64,000 bases of DNA from Lentzea albidocapillata subsp. violacea. Lineage in GTDB: Bacteria; Actinomycetota; Actinomycetes; Mycobacteriales; Pseudonocardiaceae. Positions 8,731 to 16,762 of this stretch are shown piece by piece. The translations under genes and the position numbers were made by a program. Position 1 is the first letter of the stretch; every line of letters starts with the position of its first letter. The stretch is from positions 26,412 to 90,411 of the forward strand of contig NZ_FNET01000028.1 of the NCBI RefSeq assembly GCF_900100275.1, given 5' to 3'. Under the pieces are notes generated by a model. That model was not told the DNA's origin. It saw nothing but the letters and a program-made list of their open reading frames with translations, and ran no database searches.

Positions 8731-8804
8731 CGCGGGGTGGAGCAGCTCGGTAGCTCGCTGGGCTCATAACCCAGAGGTCGCAGGTTCAAATCCTGTCCCC
8801 GCTA
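8731..8804 (+). tRNA. Initiator tRNA-fMet (CAT), copy 2
   Basis: The mature sequence is identical to copy 1, including the C1/U72 mismatch, the GGG/CCC anticodon stem and the CAT anticodon. It is 457 nt downstream in the same orientation. The flanks are unrelated to copy 1 apart from a TAGAGT box further upstream. Confidence 0.96.
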
Positions 8805-8811
8805 CTAGATT

Positions 8812-8855
8812 AGACAGAAGGCCGGAGCCTATTGGCTCCGGCCTTCTGTCTTTGC
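8812..8855 (+). terminator. Rho-independent terminator after tRNA-fMet copy 2
   Basis: An 18-bp perfect stem (AGACAGAAGGCCGGAGCC with its complement) closes a TATT loop and is followed by TTTGCTGG. It may also stop transcripts of the convergent small gene at 8863. Confidence 0.9.
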
Positions 8856-8862
8856 TGGTCTT

Positions 8863-9072
8863 TCAGGTCATGTTCTCGGCCCAGTACTGGGCGCACAGCA
8901 TGCTGGAGCAGATGCGGCCCTCGCCGTTGACGGTGCGGTGCTTGCGGATCTGTTTGCCGCACACCATGCACTCGTCCTTGCCGGCCTGCTCCGGGATGCC
9001 CCCCGTCATCCACGCCCTCGTGTGCGCCGCCACCTTCTTATGGTCCAGCCACTTCAAGTTCAGGTTCTTCAT
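8863..9072 (-). CDS. Small Cys-rich protein of unknown function
   Basis: A 69-aa basic protein with an ATG start and a GGAGG Shine-Dalgarno 9 nt upstream. It contains ECMVCGKQIRKHRTVNGEGR followed by ICSSMLCAQYWAEN. The pattern is CxxC, then C-x4-C, with histidines nearby, which suggests a single small zinc knuckle. The start reads MKNLNLKWLDHKKVAAHTRAW, with low-GC AAG/AAC codons. I do not recognise a named family. It is convergent with the second tRNA-fMet. The Shine-Dalgarno and the Cys pattern argue that it is real. Confidence 0.6.
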   Translation of the reverse strand: MKNLNLKWLDHKKVAAHTRAWMTGGIPEQAGKDECMVCGKQIRKHRTVNGEGRICSSMLCAQYWAENMT

Positions 9073-9458
9073 GGTCCCCGACCTCCGTGTTCAACCGCGC
9101 CAGCCTGGCAATGATCATTTTCCCGGAATGTCCGGCCTGGGAAAGGGGTCTGCGCGGACATCACCAGGTCGTGCGACGCCTGCCCCCGACCGTCCATTCG
9201 GGTGGCTCCGGCCGGTGAGAGTCGTACCGCCGATCGAGTGAGAGCGGGGGACTTTCGTTTCTGCGAAAGGACTTTTCCATCCGGGATGGACACAGACGGT
9301 CAAGAGGCCAAACGCGTGAGGCTCGAAAACTGCCGCTTACTCAGCGAGACTTTTCGTTGCTCCGCATGGCCCATCAGACTAGCCCGGTGATCAGCCACTG
9401 TGGACAGAACGGCTGACCATTGTGGACAGCTTCCCCCGGACGTGGGAACGTTGTCGTT
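9073..9458. other. Divergent intergenic region between the Cys-rich gene and the PadR gene
   Basis: No gene is supported. It contains a small hairpin (CTTTCG/CGAAAG, about 9253-9269) and, close to the PadR start, the direct repeat listed at 9399. Base composition is slightly lower in GC than the neighbours. Confidence 0.5.
9399..9429. promoter_or_regulatory. Direct repeat TGTGGACAG, 22-bp phased, before the PadR gene
   Basis: TGTGGACAG occurs at 9399 and again at 9421, exactly 22 bp apart (about two helical turns), 30 nt before the regulator start. This is a candidate autoregulatory operator; it is inferred only. Confidence 0.4.
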
Positions 9459-9959
9459 GTGTCAGACCTGAATGCGACCGCAGCCGCCCTGCTCGGGCTG
9501 CTGCACGACGGACCCAAGACCGGTGGCCAGTTGGTGGCGGAGGCAGGAGACCGCTTCGGCGCGTTCTTCAGCGTGACCCGCTCCCAGGTGTACCGCGAGC
9601 TGCCCGCGCTGGCCGACCAGGGCCTGCTGCGCCTCGGCAAGCAGGGACCGCGGTCCAGCCAGCAGTACGTGCTGACTGCCGCGGGCAAGAAGGCCTTCAA
9701 GAACTGGCTGCTGTCCGAGCCTGGCCCGGACCATCTGCGCAGCCCGCTCATCCTGCGCCTGGTGCACGCCGGCTCGCTGACCGCGAAGCAGCGCGAGTCC
9801 CTGATCACGACCGCACGTTCGACGTACGGTCAGGAACAGGAGAGCGCGAAGAGCGCGGCCAAGACGGCGGAGGACCCCTACGCCAAGGCGGTGGCAGAGT
9901 TCGGTCTCGCTCACGCGAAGGCCGTTCTCAAGCTGCTCGACGCGATTCCGACCGCGTAG
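9459..9959 (+). CDS. PadR family transcriptional regulator
   Basis: About 166 aa. The N-terminal winged helix spans residues 1-75: ATAAALLGLLHDGPKTGGQL, SVTRSQVYRELPALADQGLL, then the wing GKQGPRSSQQYVLTAAGK. A C-terminal helical dimerisation domain follows, rich in Ala/Glu/Lys, as in short PadR proteins of the PadR-s2 type. The GTG at 9459 gives MSDLNATAAALLGL; an upstream in-frame ATG at 9420 is less family-like. It stands alone upstream of prfB. The target is unknown, perhaps itself via the 22-bp phased repeat. Confidence 0.82.
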   Translation: MSDLNATAAALLGLLHDGPKTGGQLVAEAGDRFGAFFSVTRSQVYRELPALADQGLLRLGKQGPRSSQQYVLTAAGKKAFKNWLLSEPGPDHLRSPLILRLVHAGSLTAKQRESLITTARSTYGQEQESAKSAAKTAEDPYAKAVAEFGLAHAKAVLKLLDAIPTA

Positions 9960-9977
9960 AAACCGCTTCGAAGAGAG

Positions 9978-10028
9978 CGCCAGCACGCACCGGTCGCGAC
10001 TGACGGCCGGTGCTGGCGTAATCTTTTT
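9978..10028 (+). terminator. Terminator between the PadR gene and prfB, overlapping the prfB promoter
   Basis: CGCCAGCA..ACCGG pairs with CCGGTGCTGGCG (a 4-nt bulge on the left arm) and is followed by TAATCTTTTT. The TAATCT is also a good -10 box 6 nt before the prfB GTG, so terminator and leaderless promoter appear to share DNA. Confidence 0.65.
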
Positions 10029-10030
10029 GC

Positions 10031-11134
10031 GTGAACCCGGACGTCGAAGCAGACATCAAGGACCTCTCCGCCACCCTTTCGAGCATCGAGGCGGTGCTGG
10101 ACCTCGATGCGCTGCGCGCCGCTGTCGCGGACCTGGAGGACCAGGCTGCCCGCCCTGACCTCTGGGACGACCAGGAGAAGGCGCAGAAGGTCACCAGCGC
10201 GCTCTCCCACAAGCAGGGTGAGTTGCGCCGCGTCACCGGCCTGCGTGAGCGCCTCGACGACCTCCCCCTGCTCTACGAGCTCGCGGAGGAGGCCGAGGAC
10301 GCGGACGCCAATGCCGACGCGGACAACGACCGCGCCAAGCTCCGCGAGGAGATCGCGAGCCTCGAGGTGCGCACGCTCCTGTCCGGCGAGTACGACGAGC
10401 GCAACGCGCTGATCACCATCCGCGCCGAGGCCGGTGGCGTCGACGCCGCGGACTTCGCCGAGATGCTGCTGCGCATGTACTCGCGCTGGGCCGAGCGCCA
10501 CAACTACGGCGTCGACGTGTTCGACACGTCCTACGCCGAAGAGGCCGGCATCAAGTCCGCCACCTTCCGCGTCAGCGCCCCGTACGCCTACGGCACGCTG
10601 AGCGTCGAGCAGGGCACGCACCGTCTCGTGCGCATTTCGCCGTTCGACAACCAGGGCCGCCGCCAGACGTCGTTCGCCGGCGTCGAGGTCGTGCCCGTCG
10701 TCGAGCAGACCGACCACGTCGAGATCGACGAGAAGGAACTGCGCGTCGACGTCTACCGCTCGTCCGGCCCCGGCGGCCAGGGCGTCAACACAACGGACTC
10801 GGCGGTGCGCCTCACGCACATCCCGACCGGCATCGTGGTGTCCTGCCAGAACGAGCGCTCGCAGCTGCAGAACAAGGCCACGGCCATGAACGTCCTGCAG
10901 GCGAAGCTGCTCGAGCGCCGCCGGCAGGAGGAGCAGGCCAAGATGGACGCGCTGAAGGACTCCGGCTCCAGCTGGGGCAACCAGATGCGCTCCTACGTGC
11001 TGCACCCGTACCAGATGGTCAAGGACCTGCGCACCGAGCACGAGGTCGGCAACCCGTCCGCGGTGCTCGACGGGGAGATCGACGACTTCCTCGAGGCCGG
11101 CATCCGGTGGCGCAAGCAGTCCCAGCAGGCCTAG
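10031..11134 (+). CDS. prfB: Peptide chain release factor 2
   Basis: A 367-aa RF2, which releases nascent chains at UGA and UAA. The anticodon-like SPF tripeptide is in RISPFDNQGRRQTSF. The catalytic GGQ is in SSGPGGQGVNTTDSAVRLTH, followed by GIVVSCQNERSQLQNK. The frame is uninterrupted, so there is no in-frame UGA programmed frameshift of the E. coli type. The GTG start lies 6 nt after TAATCT, consistent with leaderless translation. It lies upstream of ftsEX-smpB, the usual actinobacterial order. Confidence 0.97.
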   Translation: MNPDVEADIKDLSATLSSIEAVLDLDALRAAVADLEDQAARPDLWDDQEKAQKVTSALSHKQGELRRVTGLRERLDDLPLLYELAEEAEDADANADADNDRAKLREEIASLEVRTLLSGEYDERNALITIRAEAGGVDAADFAEMLLRMYSRWAERHNYGVDVFDTSYAEEAGIKSATFRVSAPYAYGTLSVEQGTHRLVRISPFDNQGRRQTSFAGVEVVPVVEQTDHVEIDEKELRVDVYRSSGPGGQGVNTTDSAVRLTHIPTGIVVSCQNERSQLQNKATAMNVLQAKLLERRRQEEQAKMDALKDSGSSWGNQMRSYVLHPYQMVKDLRTEHEVGNPSAVLDGEIDDFLEAGIRWRKQSQQA

Positions 11135-11147
11135 GGCCTGAGCCGAG

Positions 11148-11188
11148 GAGCACGTTCTGCCCCGAACGAGGGTGGAACGTGCTCTTTT
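11148..11188 (+). terminator. Rho-independent terminator after prfB
   Basis: GAGCACGTTC pairs with GAACGTGCTC across a 17-nt loop and is followed by TTTT. Confidence 0.85.
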
Positions 11189-11303
11189 CGTGGACCGATC
11201 GTGCCTGGTCGGATACACCGCGTCGAGGTTCGAGCCGCCCTTCCGGGGCTGGAAGTTAACCGGAACGGGGGCTTTACCCCGGCCATGAGTAGACTCGCGC
11301 CTC

Positions 11304-11993
11304 GTGATTCGTCTCGAACACGTTTCCAAGGTCTACAAGACCTCCACGCGTCCTGCGCTCGACGACGTGTCCGTCGAGATGGAGAAGGGCGAGTTCGTCT
11401 TCCTGATCGGGCCCTCGGGGTCCGGCAAGTCGACGTTCCTGCGCCTGCTGCTGCGTGAAGAGGTGCCGACCAGGGGCCGCGTCTACGTCTCCAACTTCGA
11501 CGTCGCCAAGATGTCGCGGCGCAGGGTTCCCCGCCTGCGGCAGTCGATCGGCTGCGTGTTCCAGGACTTCCGTCTTCTGCCCACGAAGACGGTGGCGGAG
11601 AACGTCGCCTTCGCGCTCGAGGTCATCGGCAAGCCCCGCAACACCATTGTCAAGGTGGTGCCGGAGGTGCTGCAGCTGGTGGGCCTCGACGGCAAGGAGG
11701 ACAGGTTCCCGACCGAGCTGTCCGGTGGTGAACAGCAGCGCGTCGCGATCGCCCGTGCGTTCGTGAACCGCCCGCTGGTGCTGATCGCCGACGAGCCGAC
11801 CGGAAACCTGGACCCCGACACGAGCCAGGACATCATGTTGCTGCTGGAGCGGATCAACCGCACCGGCACGACCGTCATCATGGCCACCCACGACCACGGC
11901 ATCGTCGACTCGATGCGCCGCCGCGTGGTGGAGCTGTCGTACGGCAAGGTCGTCCGTGATGACGCGCGCGGCGTTTACGGCGTTGGCCGCTAA
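11304..11993 (+). CDS. ftsE: Cell division ATP-binding protein FtsE
   Basis: A 229-aa ABC ATPase that works with FtsX to control septal peptidoglycan hydrolases. Walker A is GPSGSGKST (near residue 36), the Q-loop is VFQDF, the signature is LSGGEQQRVAIARAF, Walker B is VLIADEPTGNLD and the switch His is MATHDHG. The GTG start lies 8 nt after TAGACT, suggesting a leaderless transcript. The C-terminal extension RDDARGVYGVGR is typical of actinobacteria. ftsX follows after 40 nt. Confidence 0.97.
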   Translation: MIRLEHVSKVYKTSTRPALDDVSVEMEKGEFVFLIGPSGSGKSTFLRLLLREEVPTRGRVYVSNFDVAKMSRRRVPRLRQSIGCVFQDFRLLPTKTVAENVAFALEVIGKPRNTIVKVVPEVLQLVGLDGKEDRFPTELSGGEQQRVAIARAFVNRPLVLIADEPTGNLDPDTSQDIMLLLERINRTGTTVIMATHDHGIVDSMRRRVVELSYGKVVRDDARGVYGVGR

Positions 11994-12033
11994 GCGTCCC
12001 TAAGCCCCCGAACCCCAAGGAACCCCGCCCCCG

Positions 12034-12936
12034 ATGCGTACCAGCTTCGTGTTCAGCGAGGTCATCACCGGACTTCGCCGGAACGTCACGATGACGATCG
12101 CGATGATCCTCACGACCGCCATCTCGCTCGGGCTGCTCGGCGGTGGCCTGCTCGTCGTCCGCATGGTCGACAAGATGCAGGCCAACTACGCGGGCAAGCT
12201 CGAGGTCTCCGTGCTGCTGACGAACGATGTCAGCGCCAACGACAAGGACTGCACCCAGCAGCCGTGCGCGGGCCTGCGGTCCGACCTGGAGGCGACCTCC
12301 GGCGTCGAGTCCGTGGTGTACCAGAACCGGGACGAGGGCTTCGAGCGGTTCAAGCGCATCTTCGAGGCCCAGCCGGAACTGCTCAAGCTCGCGCGTCCCG
12401 AAGCCATTCCGGCGACGTTCCGCGTGAAGCTCGAGGACCCGGAGCGCACCGACGTCATCAAGCAGGCCTTCGAGGGCAAGCCCGGTGTGAAGGGCGTCGA
12501 CGACCAGGGCAAGTTCCTGGAGCGGTTCTTCGAGGGCCTCAACGGCATGCGCGACGTCGCCCTGATCCTCGCGCTCATCCAGGCGTTCGCCGCGCTGCTG
12601 CTGATCTCGAACACCATCCAGGTGTCGGCGTTCACCCGCCGCGTCGAGGTCGGCATCATGCGCCTGGTGGGCGCGACACGGTGGTACACGCAGTTGCCGT
12701 TCCTCATCGAGGCGGTCGTCGCGGGCATCATCGGCTCGGTCACCGCGGTGGGCGGCCTGGTGCTGTTCAAGGCGTTCTTCCTCGACCGGATCACCAGGAA
12801 CCTCACCGAGTCGGGCATCATCCCGCCGATCGGCTACCTGGACATCCTGATCGTGTCGCCCTGGCTGTTCCTCGTCGCGATAGTCATCTCGGCGACCACC
12901 GGCTACGTGACACTCCGCCTCTACGTGCGCCTTTAA
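12034..12936 (+). CDS. ftsX: Cell division permease-like protein FtsX
   Basis: A 300-aa four-helix membrane protein. A cytoplasmic N-terminus and TM1 (MTIAMILTTAISLGLLGGGL) are followed by an extracellular loop of about 125 residues with a Cys pair (DCTQQPCAG) that in mycobacteria contacts RipC-type hydrolases. TM2 follows, then TRRVEVGIMRLVGATRWYTQ (MacB/FtsX signature) and TM3-TM4. It is the partner of the FtsE gene just upstream. Confidence 0.97.
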   Translation: MRTSFVFSEVITGLRRNVTMTIAMILTTAISLGLLGGGLLVVRMVDKMQANYAGKLEVSVLLTNDVSANDKDCTQQPCAGLRSDLEATSGVESVVYQNRDEGFERFKRIFEAQPELLKLARPEAIPATFRVKLEDPERTDVIKQAFEGKPGVKGVDDQGKFLERFFEGLNGMRDVALILALIQAFAALLLISNTIQVSAFTRRVEVGIMRLVGATRWYTQLPFLIEAVVAGIIGSVTAVGGLVLFKAFFLDRITRNLTESGIIPPIGYLDILIVSPWLFLVAIVISATTGYVTLRLYVRL

Positions 12937-12966
12937 GAGCTTTGCGCACCATTTAGACTGGTCGTC

Positions 12967-13443
12967 ATGGTCAAGGAACGCGGGCAGAAGGTCATCGCGT
13001 CGAACCGCAAGGCTCGGCACGACTGGTCCATTCTGGACACCTACGAGGCGGGCATTCAGCTCGTCGGTACCGAGGTGAAGAGCCTGCGCATGGGACGGGC
13101 GTCCCTGGTGGACGCCTTCGCCCAGGTCGACGGCGGCGAGATCTGGCTGCACGCGCTGCACATCCCGGAGTACGTCGCGGGCACCTGGACGAACCACGAG
13201 GTCCGGCGCAAGCGCAAGCTGTTGCTGCACAAGAGCGAGATCGAGCGGTTGATCGGCAAGACCAAGGAGTCCGGTCTGTCGCTCGTGCCGTTGCAGATGT
13301 ACTTCAAGGACGGCTACGTCAAGGTCGAGATCGCGCTGGCGAAGGGCAAGAAGTCCTACGACAAGCGCCAGGACCTGGCGAAGCGCGACGCGAACCGCGA
13401 GATCGCCAAGGCACACGGCAGGGCACTGAAGGGTCGCTACTGA
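12967..13443 (+). CDS. smpB: SsrA-binding protein SmpB
   Basis: A 158-aa trans-translation factor that loads tmRNA into stalled ribosomes. The OB-fold core includes GIQLVGTEVKSLRMGRASLVD and EIWLHALHIPEY. The basic tail contains KKSYDKRQDLAKRDANREIAK, with the conserved KR..I pattern. The ATG lies 7 nt after a TAGACT -10 box, as at ftsE, suggesting a leaderless mRNA. Its RNA partner ssrA is 2.8 kb downstream. The next gene's ATG overlaps its TGA by one base. Confidence 0.97.
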   Translation: MVKERGQKVIASNRKARHDWSILDTYEAGIQLVGTEVKSLRMGRASLVDAFAQVDGGEIWLHALHIPEYVAGTWTNHEVRRKRKLLLHKSEIERLIGKTKESGLSLVPLQMYFKDGYVKVEIALAKGKKSYDKRQDLAKRDANREIAKAHGRALKGRY

Positions 13444-14270
13444 TGGCACTGGTGGACGTCCACGTCCACTTCATGCCGCAGAACGTCCTGGACAAGGTCT
13501 GGGCCTACTTCGACCGCGTGCGCGAGTCCGGCGTCGACTGGTTCATCCAGTACCGCACCGACGAGAACGCCCGGCTCACCGCACTGCGGGAGCTGGGCGT
13601 CGTCGCGTTCGCACCGCTGCTCTACCCGCACAAGCCGGGCATGGCGCCGTGGCTGAACGAGTGGGTCGCCGACTTCGCGGCACGCGTCCCCGAGGCGGTG
13701 CCGACGGGCACGTTCTACGCGGAACCGGGCGCCGAGGCGTACGTGCGCAAGGCCCTGGAGGCCGGTGCACGGTGTTTCAAGTCGCACGTCCAGGTCGGTG
13801 GCTACGACCCGCGTGACGCCCTGCTGGACGGCGTCTGGGGCCAGCTGGCGGAGGCCGGCGTGCCGGTGGTCGTGCACTGCGGCGACGGGCCGATGCCGGG
13901 AGAGTTCACCGGGCTCGGCGTCTTCGAAGAGGTGCTGAAGAAACACCAGCGGCTGACCGCGGTGATCGCGCACGCGGGGATGCCCGACTACGCGGGCGCG
14001 TTGGACCTGGTGGAGCGCTACCGCAACGTGCACGTCGACACCACGATGGTGGGCGTCCCGTTCACCGAGCGGATGGTGCCGCTGCCCGCGGACTGGCGGG
14101 CGCGCATCGCGGGGCTCGCGGACCGGGTGGTGCTGGGCACAGACTTCCCGAACATCCCGTACCCGTACGAGGTGCAGATCGACGCCATCAGGTCGTGGGG
14201 CCTGGACGCCGCCACCGAGCAGGCGATCCTGCACGACAACGGCGCCCGTCTGCTTCAGCTGTCGAGATAG
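13443..14270 (+). CDS. Amidohydrolase family (TIM-barrel) metal-dependent hydrolase
   Basis: A 275-aa member of the amidohydrolase_2/ACMSD-like superfamily. The metal-binding HxH is at the start (VDVHVHFMP). A mid-barrel His lies in VPVVVHCGDG and another in TAVIAHAGMP. The catalytic/metal Asp is in VVLGTDFPNIPYPYE. The substrate is unknown; the superfamily includes decarboxylases as well as hydrolases. It is translationally coupled to smpB (TGATG). Its 3' end overlaps the convergent response-regulator gene by 16 nt. Confidence 0.85.
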   Translation: MALVDVHVHFMPQNVLDKVWAYFDRVRESGVDWFIQYRTDENARLTALRELGVVAFAPLLYPHKPGMAPWLNEWVADFAARVPEAVPTGTFYAEPGAEAYVRKALEAGARCFKSHVQVGGYDPRDALLDGVWGQLAEAGVPVVVHCGDGPMPGEFTGLGVFEEVLKKHQRLTAVIAHAGMPDYAGALDLVERYRNVHVDTTMVGVPFTERMVPLPADWRARIAGLADRVVLGTDFPNIPYPYEVQIDAIRSWGLDAATEQAILHDNGARLLQLSR

Positions 14271-14896
14271 GCCAGCACGGCGCGCACGCGGCGGTGCTCG
14301 GAGTTCGACGGCTCCAGGCCGAGCTTGGCGAAGATGTTGCCGACGTGCTTCTCGACGGCGCCGTCGGACACCACGAGCGTGCCGGCGATGGCCGTGTTGG
14401 ACAGCCCCTGCGCCATCAGCCCGAGCACCTCGCGTTCGCGGGGCGTCAACTTGTCGACCGGGCTCTTCTTGCTGCGCACCATGAGCTGCGTGATCACCTC
14501 GTGGTCGATGCTCGTGCCGCCGTCGGCGACCCTGCGCACCGCGTCGACGAACTCCTTCACGTCCGCGACCCGTTCCTTGAGCAGGTAGCCGACCCCGCTC
14601 GCGCCGCCCGCGAGGAGTTCCACGGCGTAGCGTTCCTCGACGTACTGCGACAGCACCAGCACCGGCAGCCCCGGATAACGGCGGCGGCACTCGATGGCGG
14701 CCCGCAGCCCCTCGTCGGTGAACGTCGGCGGCATCCGCACGTCCACCACGCACAGGTCGGGCCTGTGCTCGGTCACGGCGTCGAGCAGGTCGTCACCGTT
14801 CTCCACCGCCGCGACGGTCTCGATGCCCTCGTCGGCGAGCAACCTCTGCACGCCCACCCTCAGCAGCACCGAGTCCTCGGCGATCACCACGCGCAC
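14255..14896 (-). CDS. NarL/LuxR-type response regulator
   Basis: A 213-aa response regulator. The receiver domain (residues 1-120) has the acidic pair near EDSVLL, the phosphoacceptor Asp in DLCVVDVRMP and the Lys in YLLKERV. The C-terminal LuxR helix-turn-helix is LTPREREVLGLMAQGLSNTA, followed by VEKHVGNIFAKLGL. It pairs with the sensor kinase gene immediately upstream, whose 3' end it overlaps by 13 nt. The target is unknown. Confidence 0.93.
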   Translation of the reverse strand: MRVVIAEDSVLLRVGVQRLLADEGIETVAAVENGDDLLDAVTEHRPDLCVVDVRMPPTFTDEGLRAAIECRRRYPGLPVLVLSQYVEERYAVELLAGGASGVGYLLKERVADVKEFVDAVRRVADGGTSIDHEVITQLMVRSKKSPVDKLTPREREVLGLMAQGLSNTAIAGTLVVSDGAVEKHVGNIFAKLGLEPSNSEHRRVRAVLAYLDS

Positions 14897-16122
14897 GGCA
14901 ACTCCGCTCGAATAACGGTCGGCCCACCAGCGGGGCTGACGACGACAACCACACCGTCGATCGTGGCAGCCCGGTCCGCGAGTCCGGCGAGCCCGCCGCC
15001 CGGTCGCAGTTCCGCGCCACCCTGACCGTTGTCGGTGACCTCGACCAGCACTCCCGTGTCCACCCTGTTGACCCGTACGGTCGCCTTGGTGCCGTTGGAG
15101 TGCTTGGTGATGTTCGTGAGCGCCTCGCCGACGGTGAAGTACGCGGCGCTCTCCACCGACGTCGGCGGCCGCGGTTCCACGTCGACCTGCAGTTCGACCT
15201 CGATCGGGACACGGGCGGCGAGCGCGGACAGCGCGGCGTCGAGCCCCCGGTCACCCAGGACGGACGGGTAGATGCCCCGCGCCAGGTCCCGCAGTTCCTT
15301 GATGGCGAGCTTCGCGTCCGCGTGCGCCTCCGCGATGAGCTCCGCCGCACCCTCCGGATCGGTGTCCATCTTGGACTTCGCCCGGCCCAGCCCCATCGCC
15401 ACGGCCACGAGCCGTTGCTGCGCGCCGTCGTGCAGGTCGCGTTCGATGCGCCGGCGCTCCGCCTCGGCCGCCTCGACACCGCGGGCCCGGCTGGACGACA
15501 ACCGCTCCGCCTCGATCGCCAGTGCGTCCGCACGGGTCGGTCCGAGCATGCCGCGCGCGAACTTGCCGTGCACCGACCCGAGCCACCGGGTGCCGAGCGC
15601 CGCGAACGGGATCAGCGCCAGCCCGATCAGCGAGACGGGCAACGCCGACGCGAACGAGTCGATGGTCCAGAAGTCGCCCACGATCACCGCGAACGGCGCG
15701 GAGCCGATCCAGAACGGCACCACGATGAACGCCGCCGCGACCGACCACATGGCGACGACGGAGACGAACTCCAGGATGCCGACGGGCAACAGCAACAGCA
15801 GGTAACCGAAATCACGCCAGGTCGCCGGATCGGTGAACTGGGCCCTGAACCGCTGCCACAACGTGCCGGTCGGTGGCTCGCGATACGGCCTGGGGATGTC
15901 CGTGCGCAACGCCGCCCTGACCCACGCCCGCTCCATCGTCGCGCCACCCCGCACGACCGCCATGGCCGACCACAGGATCGGCAGACCGACCCAGATGATC
16001 GAGGTGGCGAACCCGACGACGGTGAGCACGACGATGAGGGTGAACCAGAAGATGCCGGTCACCAGGTTGGTCAGCAGGTAGAACCCGGCTGCGAGCGCGT
16101 TCGGTTTCCTCATGATGTCCAT
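14884..16122 (-). CDS. DesK/NarX-type sensor histidine kinase with putative sensor domain
   Basis: A 412-aa histidine kinase. The N-terminal 190 residues carry four or five membrane helices in the 'putative sensor' domain arrangement common in actinomycetes. The HisKA_3 dimerisation helix has the phosphoacceptor His in ERRRIERDLHDGAQQRLVAV (near residue 230). The HATPase has VGEALTNITKHSNGT (N-box) and TDNGQGG, then GGGLAGLADR. It forms an operon with the overlapping response regulator. The stimulus is unknown. Confidence 0.92.
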   Translation of the reverse strand: MDIMRKPNALAAGFYLLTNLVTGIFWFTLIVVLTVVGFATSIIWVGLPILWSAMAVVRGGATMERAWVRAALRTDIPRPYREPPTGTLWQRFRAQFTDPATWRDFGYLLLLLPVGILEFVSVVAMWSVAAAFIVVPFWIGSAPFAVIVGDFWTIDSFASALPVSLIGLALIPFAALGTRWLGSVHGKFARGMLGPTRADALAIEAERLSSSRARGVEAAEAERRRIERDLHDGAQQRLVAVAMGLGRAKSKMDTDPEGAAELIAEAHADAKLAIKELRDLARGIYPSVLGDRGLDAALSALAARVPIEVELQVDVEPRPPTSVESAAYFTVGEALTNITKHSNGTKATVRVNRVDTGVLVEVTDNGQGGAELRPGGGLAGLADRAATIDGVVVVVSPAGGPTVIRAELPCAW

Positions 16123-16243
16123 GCTGTCGTTCTTGCTGGTCAGAGACCATCTGGCCAGCCATCCGGTCGGAGGTGGGGACAGCCCTACCTGCCTCGGGAA
16201 GAACTCGGTGGCCGCAGTCGTTATGCTATGCGTACCACTACAA

Positions 16244-16618
16244 GGGGGTGAACGGTTTCGACTGTGGACGTTGATTCAGGGGAAGCGTGTCGGTGCAGGC
16301 GAGAGACCACCGTTAAGCGTCATCGCAAACCAATAAGCGCCACGTCTAACGACAAGCGCACCGCGTACGCTCTCGCTGCCTGACAGCGGAGCTAGCGGTT
16401 GTCGGCCTAGGAGTGCCTTCGGCCTAGTTCCCGGCATCAGCTAGAGGGCTTACCAGCAGTCTCGGTCGCGGAGACTGCCCGGGAAACTCACAGCGACTGG
16501 GCCCGTCACACCTGCTCGTTCGCGTGACTGGTGGGGCCAAGCAGAGACATAGCGGACTGCGCACGGAGAAGCCCTGATGAACCGGCACAGGACCCGGGTT
16601 CGATTCCCGGCACCTCCA
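16244..16618 (+). ncRNA. ssrA: tmRNA (trans-translation RNA)
   Basis: About 375 nt. The 5' end is GGGGGTGAACGGTTTCGACT and the 3' tRNA-like end is GGTTCGATTCCCGGCACCTCCA. The 5' GGGGGTG pairs with 3' CACCTCC, including the G3:U pair of alanine tRNAs. The proteolysis tag runs from the resume codon GCC at 16339 to TGA at 16381-16383 and reads ATSNDKRTAYALAA. The CCA is not encoded. A TATGCT box lies about 17 nt upstream. It acts with SmpB to rescue stalled ribosomes. Confidence 0.96.
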
Positions 16619-16623
16619 CTCGT

Positions 16624-16658
16624 GGGCGAGTGCTGCTCGTGGAGCGCACTCGCCCTTT
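16624..16658 (+). terminator. Terminator after ssrA
   Basis: GGGCGAGTGC pairs with GCACTCGCCC across a 12-nt loop, followed by TTTCTCG. Confidence 0.8.
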
Positions 16659-16676
16659 CTCGTTCCGCGTAGCCTC

Positions 16677-16730
16677 TGGGGGCCGAGCCCCCAGACCCCC
16701 ACGCCGGGGGCGCGCCCCCGGACCCCCGGC
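16677..16730. repeat. GC-rich paired-hairpin dispersed repeat, copy 3
   Basis: TGGGGGCCGAGCCCCCA, then CCGGGGGCGCGCCCCCGG and ACCCCCGG. The first hairpin is identical to copy 1. It again sits after a stable-RNA terminator and before the 3' end of a convergent gene. Confidence 0.8.
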
Positions 16731-16762
16731 CGCCTCGTCGCTTCGCGACATCGGCTGGCCCA

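Noticed and set aside
10031..11134. Programmed frameshift in prfB
   Set aside because: The frame is continuous from the GTG to the stop with no internal TGA near codon 26.
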